Part shown: piece after piece, positions 42,313-54,426 of the stretch
Layout of the letters: every line of letters begins with the position of its first letter
Numbering within the stretch: the first letter of the stretch is position 1
From: Ceratobasidium sp. AG-K
Taxonomy: Eukaryota > Basidiomycota > Agaricomycetes > Cantharellales > Ceratobasidiaceae
Assembly: GCA_037039685.1 (NCBI GenBank)
Contig: JAWNGF010000001.1
Span: 3,658,001-3,722,000, forward strand
Reading direction: 5' to 3'
Length of the DNA stretch: 64,000 nt
The notes under the pieces: generated by a model
The model's input: the letters and a program-made list of their open reading frames with translations, nothing else
What the model was told of the DNA's origin: nothing
The model's database searches: none
Program-made: the position numbers and the translations under genes

Positions 42313-42915
42313 TTATTCCTCGTCGTCGTGAGACTGATGCTCCTCATCTGTGTGCTGCACGCCTTGGGCTGCTGCAGCCTGGTGCTATCAGTCAAGTTAG
42401 ACGTCGACTTGGTGTGAAGCAACCACGGAAAAGCAACACACCTGTCTGAGCTTGGCCAAGTATATTTTGAGTGTTGCCTCGTAATCATCAAACCCCAGAC
42501 TCGTCATTGCGTACAGAATATCCTCGCCGCCAATGGTCTTGCGCTTCTCCATAAAGCACTTTTCTGCAGCTTCGCTAGTGATAAAGCTTATGAGTTCGGA
42601 AACGCACTCTTGAAGGCACTCTTTTGCGTCCTTTGCGATTTTGGCATTTTCGGGGATCGCAGCCTTCATGATTCGGGCGACATTGGCAATCTACGCGAGA
42701 TGGAGTCAGATCTTGGTAATCTACCTGGGCAACGTGTGACGGCAGCAACGCACTGGCAAGAATCGGTCCTGTTCACGATATTCCCCGACCTCCTGCTCGG
42801 TGATGTTGTGGGGTTCCTCGGGCGGGGCAAGGGGGTTGTGGGGGTCGATGAGCATAATACCGCCAGAAGTTTCAGAGTTCGACGGCTGCGACGGACCCGC
42901 ACCGGATAATGACAT
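42313..42915 (-). CDS. HAP3: CCAAT-binding factor subunit HAP3 / NF-YB
   Basis: Histone-fold subunit of the heterotrimeric CCAAT-binding complex, a nuclear transcription factor that binds promoter CCAAT boxes. Three exons: 42915-42754, 42690-42442 and 42384-42313; introns GTGCGT...GTAG and GTGTGT...ATAG. Spliced product 160 residues. The conserved core begins [14 protein letters not shown] (the first intron falls after FLP) and runs through [32 protein letters not shown] and [14 protein letters not shown] to [11 protein letters not shown]. The N-terminus is a Ser/Pro-rich tail and the C-terminus is acidic and His-rich ([11 protein letters not shown]). In fungi this complex acts on many metabolic genes, including nitrogen and respiratory genes. 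It lies close to the nitrate cluster, but the link is only positional. Confidence 0.95.
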
Positions 42916-43394
42916 TGCTGCGTTATAGGGATTGAACGTTCGTGTCAGGCTGCCACGTGACCTGAGCTTGATTGAGCAAGCGCCCGATGGATCGGTCTCT
43001 ATGATCGACGATATCCGACAAAAATAAACTGGCTCCCCGCTGAGGTTCGTTAGTCGAGGCGATCCAAAATCGGCCTCAACCATTTTGCGAGGCTGCGTGT
43101 TTCGGAATGCTCCCGGCACATCCAGGCACCCGCTCAATGAATCATGTCTCCGCCCAGATGACCGTCGGCAAATCGCGTCGGAGCGGTTCAGGCCCAAGCA
43201 GTAATCGGTGGCTCCTCAGATTCCCACCCCATTCCGAGGCGTTCGCTTGGTCCAATTAACCGCGAGGCGGAAGCTGCCTTTTCGGAAGCATACATATGAC
43301 TTCGATATATCGAGGACCAGGCACTGGTACCATATAAATGTCGGGTACAGATGCCCCAATCCTCTAGATCCCTCGCTTTTGTTTCTCTTGAATC
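42916..43394. promoter_or_regulatory. Divergent promoter region HAP3 / RGS-protein gene
   Basis: 479 bp between divergent start codons. TATAAA at 43333-43338, 57 bp before the RGS-protein ATG. No other element recognised. Confidence 0.6.
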
Positions 43395-45178
43395 ATGTCT
43401 CGTCCATCTCTTACAATCAAGCTCAAAGATTCTCCTGCTTGTCTTGATAACAAGCAAATCCACGCATCGGTCTCTCCCGTCGAGGGTCATCTCATTGGCT
43501 ACGTCCCCCCCGCCGTCGTTCCCCAAGGCCATATGTATCCTTCGCACAGCAGCATGCCCCCCAAGCCTCTCCCACTCGTCTTTTCTGCTTCTGCTCTTCT
43601 TGAAATCCCGTCTCGCCTAGCCCACCCGCCGAGCGTCGGGAGCGTAGGAAAACGTTGGACATGTAAGCCCGGTTTTCGGTCGTGGCTCACCTGGCTGTAT
43701 CCCATCGTCCACTCGCCGTCTTTTTTGCTGTCCATTCGTATGCTAATTTACCTCGCAGTGGTCCCAGAAATGGCAGTCACTCTGGAAGATATCCTGACCA
43801 TGCGGCACATATCTCCCCTCAGCCTCAAGGACTTCGAGCAGTATCTTCTGTTTGAGGAATACGGCGCCGAGAACCTGTAAGCGAGCATTTGATTACTAGC
43901 GTTGCTCCGTCCGCCTGTCATCTGACAAGGTCCTGCCACACAGCTACTTTGTCCTCTGGCTCAACGACTACACGGCCAAGTACCTCTCGAGCGTTTCTAA
44001 CCTCCAGCTCTCCCACTCAATTGCCCGCGCAAAGGCAACTTTCTTCTCCTCGGATTCTCAATATGAATTGAACCTTGCTGCTGGACGTGTGGCCGAGTTT
44101 TACAATATCGTCGGAGCCTCGGGCGCTCCCTCTAACGGCCCATCTCATCCCAACGCTCTCGCAGCCGTTCGTGCTGATGTCGAGGTTATGCTCCGTACCT
44201 CCGTCCGCCGTTTTGTGCGCTCTCGTAGTCGCAATGCCGGGAAGCAACGTGCACTATGTGTCGTCTTCGGCGGGCTATTCACTATAGCTATTTCACTCGC
44301 CCCCATCATGGTCAGTTGGTTCTCTGACCGCAGCCGTTGGGTTCGCTTCGGGGTTATACCACCACTCTGGCTTGGGCTCACAGTCTTTCTCTGCTCTGCA
44401 AATGGCCTGTGCCTGATCTTGGTAAGCTTTGTTATTTTTCTTGACTCGATTTGTCGCTGACTGTATGCAGTACCTAATGGGTGGTTCACGTCAGCTGTAT
44501 CCTTTCGAGCTCGCCCGCCCCGCCATTTCTACTCCTGTCAATTGGGAACCCCAGTCCCCATATCAGTCCTCGTTTGCCATGATGGAAAATGTGCACGATG
44601 TCAAATGCCCTCAATCGACACTTCCGACATCGCCAAGTGCTTCGAGTTTCACTCAGTACCCTGAGCCTGTCCACAGCCCGTACGGAGCCTTGCCGCGTAG
44701 CACCACCCACCTGCAGACCTGCCCCCCCGAAGCGTATGTCTTGCCCTATATTCGCCCTTCAACCCCCCTTGGCGACACTTTTCAGTTCGAGACTGCGGGG
44801 TTCATTCCTATTCAAAATGAAGAAACAATGACGGACAGCGGCCACTCGAGCGCCCCTGCCGATTCAACCATCATCCGAACCTCCATCTATACGCCCACTC
44901 TGACCGATTCGACCGCGGGGCAGACGGTTTCGACCTCTACCAAACTCGTATTTGACTTTGATTCTTTACCCGCAAAGACCTTGAATCGGGCATCCGGACC
45001 CTACACCCTTCAAACAGCGAACACGAAGGGATTCTTGGCCGTCGTTTTCGGTCCCATCACTCAAATTCGTAGCCAGGTGATAAGTAGGGCTCAATGGGAA
45101 GTGGTTATTCGTTCAATGGTGGTTGCCGCACTGGTAGCGTTTGCCGTTTCCGGCATTCTCGTTGCTGTTCCTGTCTGA
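43395..45178 (+). CDS. RGS-domain membrane protein, Rax1-like
   Basis: Four exons (43395-43662, 43759-43876, 43944-44421, 44471-45178) with clean GT-AG introns give 523 residues. After a Ser/Pro-rich N-terminus comes an RGS-type helical domain (EDILTMRHISPLSLKDFEQYL and, across an intron, GAENLYFVLWLNDYTAKY). Two or three hydrophobic segments follow (ALCVVFGGLFTIAISLAPIM, VIPPLWLGLTVFLCSANGLC), then a long Ser/Thr/Pro-rich region and a last hydrophobic stretch at the C-terminus (VVAALVAFAVSGILVAVPV). RGS domain plus membrane segments resembles fungal Rax1-type proteins, which act in polarity; this is an assignment by architecture only. The 3' end converges on nitrite reductase with 124 bp between them. 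Confidence 0.75.
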
Positions 45179-45302
45179 ACGTGTAGAGTAAACTTGTGCG
45201 TGTTTCTTGCGGTCATTACTATTTAGTTTGAATGGTTTGATAAAAGGTAGTTTAACTATGCTATAATACAAAATCATGCCACAAGGATAAAACTCTACGA
45301 GA

Positions 45303-48300
45303 TCACCACTCGAGTTTGCTATCACCACATCCCGACCCCTCACCACAGGATGCCTTGGCAATCTCGGGTGCAACACGGCCGTCAGGTCCAATGATTTCGA
45401 TCATTCCTGCTGACCCTTTGCCATAAATCTCTGCGGTGGCTTGACGAACCATCCACTTGCTCGTCCCAATGACGGCATCGAGCGCATCTGACTCAGGGAG
45501 TAGAACGGAGATGACCCCATTTTCTTCCTTTGCGTCGAAAGTCAGAATTTTCATTTCAGGGTCATTGCTGCAGTTCCCGCCTTGCAGTCCGTAGTTCCTT
45601 TTGTGTAGTGGACCTAAGCACATTGGTCAGCAAAATCCCAGGGAGCTCAAAAGGGATCTCACATGATACGTAGAGATTGCCATTGGCGTCCTAATTACGA
45701 GCCTCAATCCAATGTTACCTACTAGTTCAAGGAATTACTTACGTCGCCCACAATGCCATGATCCAATACAAACGCTCTGCGGTGGGGGCACATCTGTGTA
45801 TGGCCGTAGGAAACCAATCTTTCCATGAATCGTGGAATCTTACCTGCTGGGTGGCGAAATACCCTCGGTCCGGAACGTTAAAAATTGCAAGCTGCGTATC
45901 GCCATACTTTGCCACAGCAGACCTATAGTAATCAATATGTTGGGTCACACCATCAGAAACGAAGTCATGATATAACTTACGTGGTACCCGCAGAAGTAGG
46001 TTTCAAATCGGTCGTCTTGGCCAGCGGCTTCCAAGTCCATTCCGCTCTAGGCTGGCCAATGTCGGTCTCCTCAAATTTGATTGGAGGAAAGGCTTTAGGC
46101 CAGTCTGCTGGGCGTGTTTGTCCGCGCTCCACAATCGGCTCGATTTGGGGTTGACGGTCATCCTAAACTCCCACCAGTGAGCTGATTAGCTTCAGGATTT
46201 GGCTGAAACATTCTCACCGAATTGACAAACTGACGGAACTGCTTTCGGCGCTCGGGATCGTTCACAACCGAGGTCCATTCGCACTGATACGTGCCAACCA
46301 GCGCGTCCATCTCACGGTCCAAGTCGGAGCATATCCCTAGTTCGTCGTCAAGAATAATTTTTTTGAGTTTCTGCAGCATACACGGTGAGCACATCTAATT
46401 GTTGTAATTTAAAGACACGTACCTCGATACCGCCCTCGAATTGCTCGATCCAACGAGCACTGGGTGTGATTACGTTAGTTTGTTTTATTACTCCATGCTT
46501 GTCGCACTTACGTGCGCATTAACTTGTCCGCTGTCCGAATATAAAACATCAAAAAACGGTCGATTATACGGACGACTTTGGAGGGGGGGACATCGGTCGC
46601 GAATAAGGTCGCATGGCGAGGATTCGAGCCGCCGTTCCCGGCGAGGTATACTATCGCGCAATCAATGTCAGAAAGTAGGATAGTGCGCCTTGCCTGCCGA
46701 CTTACTATTCCAACCCTTGTCCGTGGCTACCCCGGGTCGGTCAACGTTCTTGTTTACAGCTCAGCGCGTGTTTCACTTACCAATCAGACCAAAGTCCTAT
46801 AAAAATCACGAGATTTTTTAATGGGAGATGTTATGAAAATGCCGGAGTCCTCACCTTGGATTGGGCCTCCGCACACTCACGAATGCACCCGCTCACACCT
46901 CCTTTGATCTTGTGCGGCGAACGAACGCCCTTGTACCGCTCTTCCAACTGGATTGCCATACCAACACTGTCTCCAACGCCGTACCGGCACCACGTTGTCC
47001 CAACCTTCAGGCACTCATCAGTCGCCGCTTGTAACTGGGCCTAAAACACTCACGCATGATTTAACAGTTCGCAATGATTTGCCGTATGCGTGACCGCTCT
47101 CAAATCCAGCCTCCACGAGTGCCTCCTATTAACGGAATGAGCATCTCTCACAATTTTTTGTACACGAACGTACCCAAATATCGGGAAGGTCCTGCTTTTG
47201 GGCGCCGAACATGTCTATCCGTTGACTAAACGCCGAAAGTTAATTTAATCGAAAACCTTATCGTGGGAATGACTAACCCTCCTGTGATTTTCGTGTATAA
47301 CCCATCTAAGCCCTTTGTGTTAGACGTCGTTCTCATGCTTTGCTCCGAACTCACATTTCTTCGCAATCTGGCCAATCACAATCAGGCCGTCTGGTGTAAT
47401 CTGTTCACGGATGATCAGCGTCAAGGAACCAACACCCTGGCCGGTATCGCTCACCTCGCCACCCGCCACTCGTGGAATGACAGAGAATGTGCCGTTCCTC
47501 TGGATGTTTGCCAGATACCTATCGTTTGTATCCTGTAGCTGGTGATGTGGTGGGTCCATCACATGCTCATTGTAGAGCGAACTAAGGATACTGCCAATCG
47601 CAGGTTTGCATGTTTCGCATCCTACGCATTTGGGAAGTGGCGAGATAACGGCAGCAATTTCCTTGAAGGTCTTCAACTGTTTAATCCTGAGGCAACATAA
47701 GTTCACTTTCGGAGGCGGAAATAGATCTAGACTCACTTGACGACGTTGAACAAATCAGTTCGAGACATGGGGAAGTGAATACAAAGGTGGTTATTGGTTT
47801 CCTTGCCCGCTTTTTTCATCTCAGCCTAGATGTAGATTGAGCCATCCGTATCAGCGTCTCAAGGTAAATAACCCACCTTGAAAATATTCGTTACGAGCGG
47901 GATGCAACCACCACAACCTAGCAAAGTATTGGAATACCAGCAGTGAACTTGTTTAATAGGTACGTACCAGTTCCGGCCTTGGTCTTGAGTTTGATATCAC
48001 CAATGTTATCGATACCATTCTTGACAGCGTCGACCACCTGTCCCTTGGTCACGTTCTGAGCCCAATGTGGTGAGTTATCTGCATGAATTCCCAACAACAA
48101 TTGGAACTCACGTGACAGCTGCATATCTGGGTATCATCGTCCAAGTCCGCGCCATCGTCGTCTCCGCCGCTCTTGGCGGAACCGACGATAAACTGAGATG
48201 GGGGTACGTCGAGCGCTTTCTGGAAGCTACAGTTCAGATGTGTCCTCACTCGTGCGCGCAACGAGCTTACCTTTTTCTTGACTATGGCCACAAGCTTAAC

Positions 48301-50409
48301 ATAGTCGCCTGTATCTCCAATCATCATTCCTAGACGCATGCAGTGATTTAGCCCCAACCAGAAAGCGAAAGCATCCTAGCACACCTCCGAGAAGATATTT
48401 TCCGTCCGCGCTGAAGATATATCTGGATGATTGTCAGGAGGCATACCCAACCGAAACACCCCTGCATACTTTTTGTAGACGCTGGAGAACGGATCTTTGT
48501 ACGTCAAACACTTGATGGGCTCGTCGCGTAAGTTCCTGTGCCTATGGAGTCTCCTGCCATTCGCAGGCGGCTTCCTGTGTTTGATTAGAATTTATCCAAG
48601 TGGCATGAACGCATACACCGTACTTTTCACCATTTGAAGCTAGTGGGACCCGGTTCTCATGTTCGACTTTGAGCGATGGGGCTGCCGAGGTGTTGACCTC
48701 CCACACGGGCGGCTTCGGCTCCTGTCCCGCTCGCGCCTTCTCCTTTTCTGCTTCCTCGGCCTTCATCCGCTCTTGCATGCGCTTATCGGCAAAGAAATCG
48801 CCGAAGGACGCGACCTAGAGTAACCAATTAATGCGTATCTGATGGGGAGGCTGGATTGAACCCACGTCTACTCCCATCAGCTTCAACTTGGTTGACAAAT
48901 CGGGGTCGTTCATCTTCCGCGGCTTGTGGGCGCCACCTTCAGTCTGGGTCAAGTTGAAACTCAATATATCCGCCATCTCCACTACTCTCAAGTTAACGCC
49001 TCTCCCGGATGAAAAAAATGCAAATACCTACCTCCAGGCGCAATCAACCCATACGTATTTCCCTTCCAGCTCGTACATTCTCCGATGGCATATACGTTGG
49101 GAGCCGACGTGCTGAGGTCATCATTGACGATCACCCCACCACGCACATGGCACTCGATACCGGCGGAACGAGCTAGATCGTCACGCGACTTGATCCCGAT
49201 CGCTATCCAGGGATGAGTCGGGCTAACAGATAAGCTACAAGGTTTGACGTACCGAAAACTGCCATGTCGCATTCAACGTGGGTTCCATCTGTGAGATCAA
49301 ATCCAGTGATAACCTCTTCCTTGCCGTCGGCCTCCGTCTCATTCTCGGGCTATATCAATCAATAATGAGACCAATCCTATAGGAATCCCACTCACAATGG
49401 CTTCGGTGGTAATCGTCGCAACGTTGACTTTGGTCAGGACTTTGACACCCATGCCTTCGATCTTGCGGAGGACCATCTCTCCTGCCTCGCCGTCGAGCTG
49501 CCGTGAGAGAGGGTACGCTTGACGGTTAATGATGGCTACATCAGGGATAGCGGGTCTTGAAGAAAGCGATTAATATCAGACCCAGACGAAAACGTATACT
49601 TACAAGTCGTAGAGAGCCTTGGCAGCCTCAAGTCCAAGAAGGCCTCCCCCGATAACGACGGCCTTGTTGACACTGGGCCGTTCGGAATAGGCCAACATGG
49701 AGTCGAGATCCGCGATGGAACGGTAAACAAAGAGGCCCTAGAGATAGCCATTAGATTATTCACGCGGCATCGGGGAGATAAGCATACTCGGGTGCGAGGA
49801 TAAATATCCGAGGAGATGTAAGGAGGGAGGCTGGCCTCCGACCCCGTTGCCAGCACGCAAATATCATACTGCGAATTGGTAAGTATAGCGCCGACCTTGA
49901 TACCGGTACGTACGTGGATAGTGCGGCCCTTGCTAGTCTTGACGCAGCGCGCTTCTTGGTCTAGGGCTGTGACTTGCTCGCCGACGTGAAACACAAAGCG
50001 CTCGGGGTCTTGTTCAGCGTACCACGCCGGTGAATTGAGGTACAACTGCTCGACAGAACGGTGTTGGCTATATTTGGACTTATCAGAACCACCAACGACA
50101 CCTCGGCTTCGACTTACAAGTACTCGGTCAAGGCCACCTAATCGGAAGTGGAGATTAGAGAGCGTCTTGCTATCAAGCCTCAGTTACGTACTCGATTGTA
50201 GGCGAGGTGGGTTTCCTCTCCACAAGTAACAATGCGATAGCGCTTGGCCTCATCCAGGGCCAGCATCTTCTCGATAAAGGCTGCCGCGGGTATAAGTACA
50301 AGGTGTCGAACAGTCGAGTGCACTCACCAATGCCAACCATGCCGAGGCCGACGACCATAATCGTCTTGCGGTCCATCGAGGGAGATTGGTTGACGGCTAC
50401 AGGCGCCAT
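45303..50409 (-). CDS. niiA: Assimilatory NAD(P)H nitrite reductase
   Basis: Cytosolic enzyme reducing nitrite to ammonium with six electrons from NAD(P)H. The start at 50409 gives MAPVAVNQSPSMDRKTIMVV, then the FAD-binding GLGMVG. Many short introns split the gene. FAD/NAD domain 50400-48900 (LYLNSPAWYAEQDPERFVFH, HVRGGVIVNDDLSTSAPNVYAIGEC). A BFD-type [2Fe-2S] domain, CVGCETCKPAIGS, is near 47610-47640. Siroheme/[4Fe-4S] half-domains follow: CVGTTWCRYGVGDS, whose first Cys and following Val are separated by an intron near 46999-47053; SGCIRECAEAQ near 46870; GNGGSNPRHATLFATDVPP near 46600. The C-terminal Rieske domain has CPHRRAF near 45785 and CPLHKRN near 45610, the latter's Cys codon split by an intron. 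The stop is at 45303. All cofactor cysteines are present. It diverges from the nitrate transporter. Confidence 0.95.
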
Positions 50410-51001
50410 GGTGGGTGTTGGAGAAAGCCAGAGATGGGCTCTGGCAAAGACAAGAGGGTCTATTAGACCGACTTCGTCAGGCCATTTCGTCACGACATTA
50501 TCCGGCCGTTTTGATAGGCTCCCACGACGGAGATCTTTCGAATCTATTCTGGCGAGCGAAGACGTTCGACCGCTCGGTGTTGGCGGCAAAAGCATCAGAA
50601 GCGGACCCTGAAACCGCTTCCGGCCGGATGCAATCGTCCCCACCGGCGCTTCCTCACTCTTATCTCTGCGCGTACTCTGAATATGACAAGGTGCCCAGGC
50701 GTTATCGCGGTGGATACAGGTTATCGTCGTACTCTATCTGCCTTTTGCTGCTCCGCCATGCTCGGCCGAAAAGATAACACTAGTTTACTCGCCTCTGGGC
50801 ATTGTTATCGACCAACTTCTTTCAGGACCAGGCGCACATTGTCCATCCGCTTGACACAGCGTCTCGCCGCTCGTGCCTTGGCCAACTCGCAAACTTCGGC
50901 CGTCTGGTACTATATCTTGCGGGCGCGCAGTATCCGCACTCCTCAGCGTGATCTCCTCTCGCCACTTGCATTTTCCGCTCCCTCTGGCTCGAACCCACGC
51001 C
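50410..51001. promoter_or_regulatory. Shared promoter of nitrite reductase and nitrate transporter
   Basis: 592 bp between divergent ATGs. By eye I count nine GATA cores (either strand): 50499, 50661, 50703, 50713, 50722, 50773, 50806, 50913 and 50931. Fungal AreA/NIT2 factors bind such sites under nitrogen limitation. I found no CCAAT box here. Confidence 0.65.
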
Positions 51002-52971
51002 ATGCGCTCCCATGAGACTCGTTCCGATGGCCCGCCGCCTTTCAAGTGGTCTTCCCTATGGGAAGACCCCGTAGTGAACCCCTTGAACCTGAAGAGCTAC
51101 ACTATTCCTATTTTCAACCTCTCAAACCGGTACAGCGTTAGTTTTCACTTGTCGTGGCTTGGCTTCCTGGTTGCCTTGTGAGTTTATTTTCTTTCCACCC
51201 CTCTTCGCCTTTGAATTAACCTCCTTTAGTCTTTCATGGTTTGCATTCCCCCCGCTGATTCCAGAGGCTATTCGATCTGACCTCAATCTGACAAACTCTC
51301 AAATCGGTATGAGCTGTTTAACCTTTAAGCTTTCCGATATTTATCCCTCCCTTAGCCAACTCCAATATCATCGCGCTCCTTGCCACGCTCTTCGTGCGCA
51401 TTATCGTCGGCCCGCTGGTCGACAGGTTTGGCCCCCGCAAGGTCGGTGTTCTACCCCAGTCTGAGGCCTTCGCTTACCTCCACACAGGTGATGGCAACTC
51501 TTCTCGTCGTTGGCGCGATCCCGTCCGGTCTCGCAGGGACCGCAACTACCGCATCGCATCTATACGCCATCCGCTTCTTCATCGGCATCCTCGGTGGCAC
51601 ATTCGTTCCCTGCCAGGCGTGGACTACAGCCTTCTTTGACAAGAACGTCGTCGGCACGGCTAACGCACTTGTGGGCGGATGGGGTAATATGGGTGGTGGA
51701 ATCACGTTTATTATCATGGTTTCGCTATTCCAACAGCTTGTCCACTCGGGACTCAGTGATCATTTGGCATGGAGGGTCGCCTTTGTGGCGGTTCCAGTCC
51801 CAGTTTTGCTTACTGTCGCTGCCTTGACAATGGTTTTTGGCTGGGATCACCCCGTTGGAAAGTGGGAAGATCGTCACAAGCTCCCAGCGCACATGGCGGT
51901 CCCGCACCATGCTCATGGGGGCGTTGTTACCGAGGTTCCTGTCCCCGAATCTCCCGAATTCAGTGAGAAGGACAAGGATCTCGACAAGGAGAAGAACCAA
52001 GGGGTCACCGTCCAGGTTCAAGAGGTGTCCGAAGCGCCCAACAACAGTACGTTCATCCACCCTCAGTCATACTCGGCTGACCATCTAAAGTTCAATCCGA
52101 ACTCGATGTGGCCATCAACGAGCCTCTTACCTGGAAGACGGCCGTGGAGATTGTTTCTAGTCCACTTACCTGGCTTCCCGCGATCGCATATGTCACGACG
52201 TACGTGCACCTAGCATGTTCGCTTGATTGGCACACTCACGTTGTTTATCCAGTTTCGGATTCGAACTCGCTGTTGACGCAAACCTCGTAAATGTCCTTTA
52301 CGGTCTATACAAGTCACCCTCGTTCGGGCAGCTCAAGGCTGGATACGTAGGTGCTTTACAATATGCTCCTAACTGGAAGCTCATTTTTTTTATAGCTCAC
52401 CGCCATCTATGGCCTTCTTAATATCTGGACCCGACCACTTGGTGGTTATCTCGGAGACGTGGTGTATCGTCGTTGGGGCGTCCCTGGAAAGAAGTGGTTC
52501 ATGCTCTTTTGCGGATTTGTTCAGGGCGCGCTGTCCATTGCACTCGGGTTGTACATTGAGACCCATCATAAAAACGGAAATGTGCCTCAGCGTAAGTTTC
52601 TTTTTCGGTTCTCCAATGAGCTTGCAATGCTGACGACTATTTTAGTGGCCACTGTTATCGGAATCTTCGTCGTAATGGCGATCTTCAACGAGGCTGGGTG
52701 TGGTGCCAACTTTGCGCTCGTACCGCACTGCAACCCATGTACGTTCTCATTTATCACACCTAACTTCGTAAGCTCAACTCTTTTTTTGACTCTAGACTCC
52801 AATGGCTTAATGAGCGGCATTGTTGGAAGCATGGGTAACCTTGGCGGCATCATTTTTGCGCTGGTGTTCAGGTTCCAACCTGCCCCGCTTGGCAAGGCGT
52901 TTTGGATCTGCGGCATAATTATCATGGTGTTGAATGCGTCTTTGGTTTGGATTCGCGTTCCAGCTCGGTAA
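51002..52971 (+). CDS. nrtA: High-affinity nitrate transporter (NNP family, MFS)
   Basis: Plasma-membrane nitrate/nitrite proton symporter. ATG at 51002 ([18 protein letters not shown]); the first intron starts at 51178 (GTGAGT) and several more follow, ending at TAA 52969-52971. Membrane segments include [20 protein letters not shown] and [20 protein letters not shown], with an MFS loop DRFGPRK. The two family signatures are present: [15 protein letters not shown] near 51676-51720 and [16 protein letters not shown] near 52830. Between TM6 and TM7 is a long charged cytosolic loop ([17 protein letters not shown]), typical of fungal members. It sits between nitrite and nitrate reductase, completing the cluster. 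Confidence 0.95.
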
Positions 52972-54426
52972 AGGAGCTAGAGGTAGATGACTAGATGTAA
53001 AATTCCCGAGCTAAACAGCTCCCGCCTTGGACTGAGACTGAGAATAAAAATATGTTTATGACCTCCAACACCTTGTACCACGACGCTGAGATTACCACAT
53101 TACATCCAGTGAAGGAGATCTTAGGTTTCCTTGTGACGAACGAATCAAGTAAAACTAATCCCTAATGTTCGCTTGAATGGGATAACAGCGTGACCGTGCA
53201 TGACCCTGAGGGAGCCAAGATTGGCGCTGGGATGTATGCGCACGCTTCTAGCTCTCTTTCACTGGTATACAATCGGGTATGCATTTGAGGAGTAATTGCT
53301 GTCTCAGTTCACTCATTTACCGATGCCAGCAAACGCATACAAGCGGGTCTCAGAGCTGCCAAGTGTCATCAAACCCTCAGGCTCTCGAACTTGGAAAAAT
53401 CGACAGTGCATCTCGAAACCCCCTTTGCAGCATGGAATTACCGATACAAAACGCACCGATAATGTTCAGTCGATTCAAATTCCTAAAGATATCTTGATTC
53501 GTCACAAACTTTTTGCGGAAGTTGCTGCTCCGATCGACTGAGCCGCCTTTGAAGCCAAGACCTAACAAGTTGGTTGAGTTTTCCCTTGGCATTGATTAGA
53601 TAGGACTTTCGGCAAATCATTGTGAGAGGTCTAGAGCATGCGCTTGCAGCACTACGTGTCAGTGGATTTCCGAACATTGTCCTCCCAATTAGGTTGAGCT
53701 TTAGGATCGAGTCAAGGATACATGGGATCACTCGGCCCCAAAAGTTTGGTTGAGTCGTGTTGCCCGATAGCTATCGCCATGAAATCTCCCAGCTGCATTC
53801 CTAGAATTAAAGTCCCAAACACCTCAGCATCGCTTCTTTTTGTTTGGACTTCTAAATACCAGACCAGCATCTGAACGGCAGAAGCGCCGGCGACATACTA
53901 TTTTTACACACTCGTTCGATTCGCTAATGTTAGTAACTTGAAATTGCTTTACACGTGTTCGCTACACATCTTTGTCGTCTCCCTACAGCACGTCGTTTAT
54001 TGTGCATTTTTCAAGTGGCACCCAATTGGAGCCTTGCGTTTGGACTTCGCGACCACGTGACCGGACTGCTTCCGCTAGCAGCTTTTCTTCGATCATTTGG
54101 AAATGAATTCGGGGTGGGTGTTTCTCGTATCTCAACAAGACCCTGACCAACGGAGGTGGTTCTTTGTGGGGGCGGGAGCAGCGCTGGAACTGCTTGGACG
54201 AGATAAGCGGAAGAGCAAGATGCGACTGACAGTGTGCCGATTAATTGCGAAACAGCTAGATTGTGGGTAGAGTGGTGAGGAGCTGTGGGTGGAAGACTCC
54301 GAACTACTCATAGATAGCGATTTTGAGCCACTAGGACTCAAGCTATTCGTTGTCAGCTGTACTTTCAAACCCCCTCTCCTCTTTCCTTAGACCTCCCCTT
54401 ACCCTGAACCTACTAGCTCGCACAAA
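52972..54426. other. Intergenic region and nitrate reductase promoter
   Basis: No gene recognised in 1.45 kb. Toward the nitrate reductase start there is a CCAAT box (54022-54026, within CCCAATTGG) and a GATA core in GAGATAAGC near 54205. Confidence 0.55.

Noticed and set aside
46600..46640. tRNA B-box-like GGCTCGAATCC
   Set aside because: It lies within a conserved nitrite reductase exon (GNGGSNPRHATLFAT); no A box or cloverleaf seen.
50785..51045. ORFs in the shared nitrate promoter and transporter 5' end
   Set aside because: Shadow frames; the region is better explained as a divergent promoter with GATA sites.
53279..53731. Short ORFs between transporter and nitrate reductase
   Set aside because: No domain, no intron-consistent continuation, overlapping frames on both strands.
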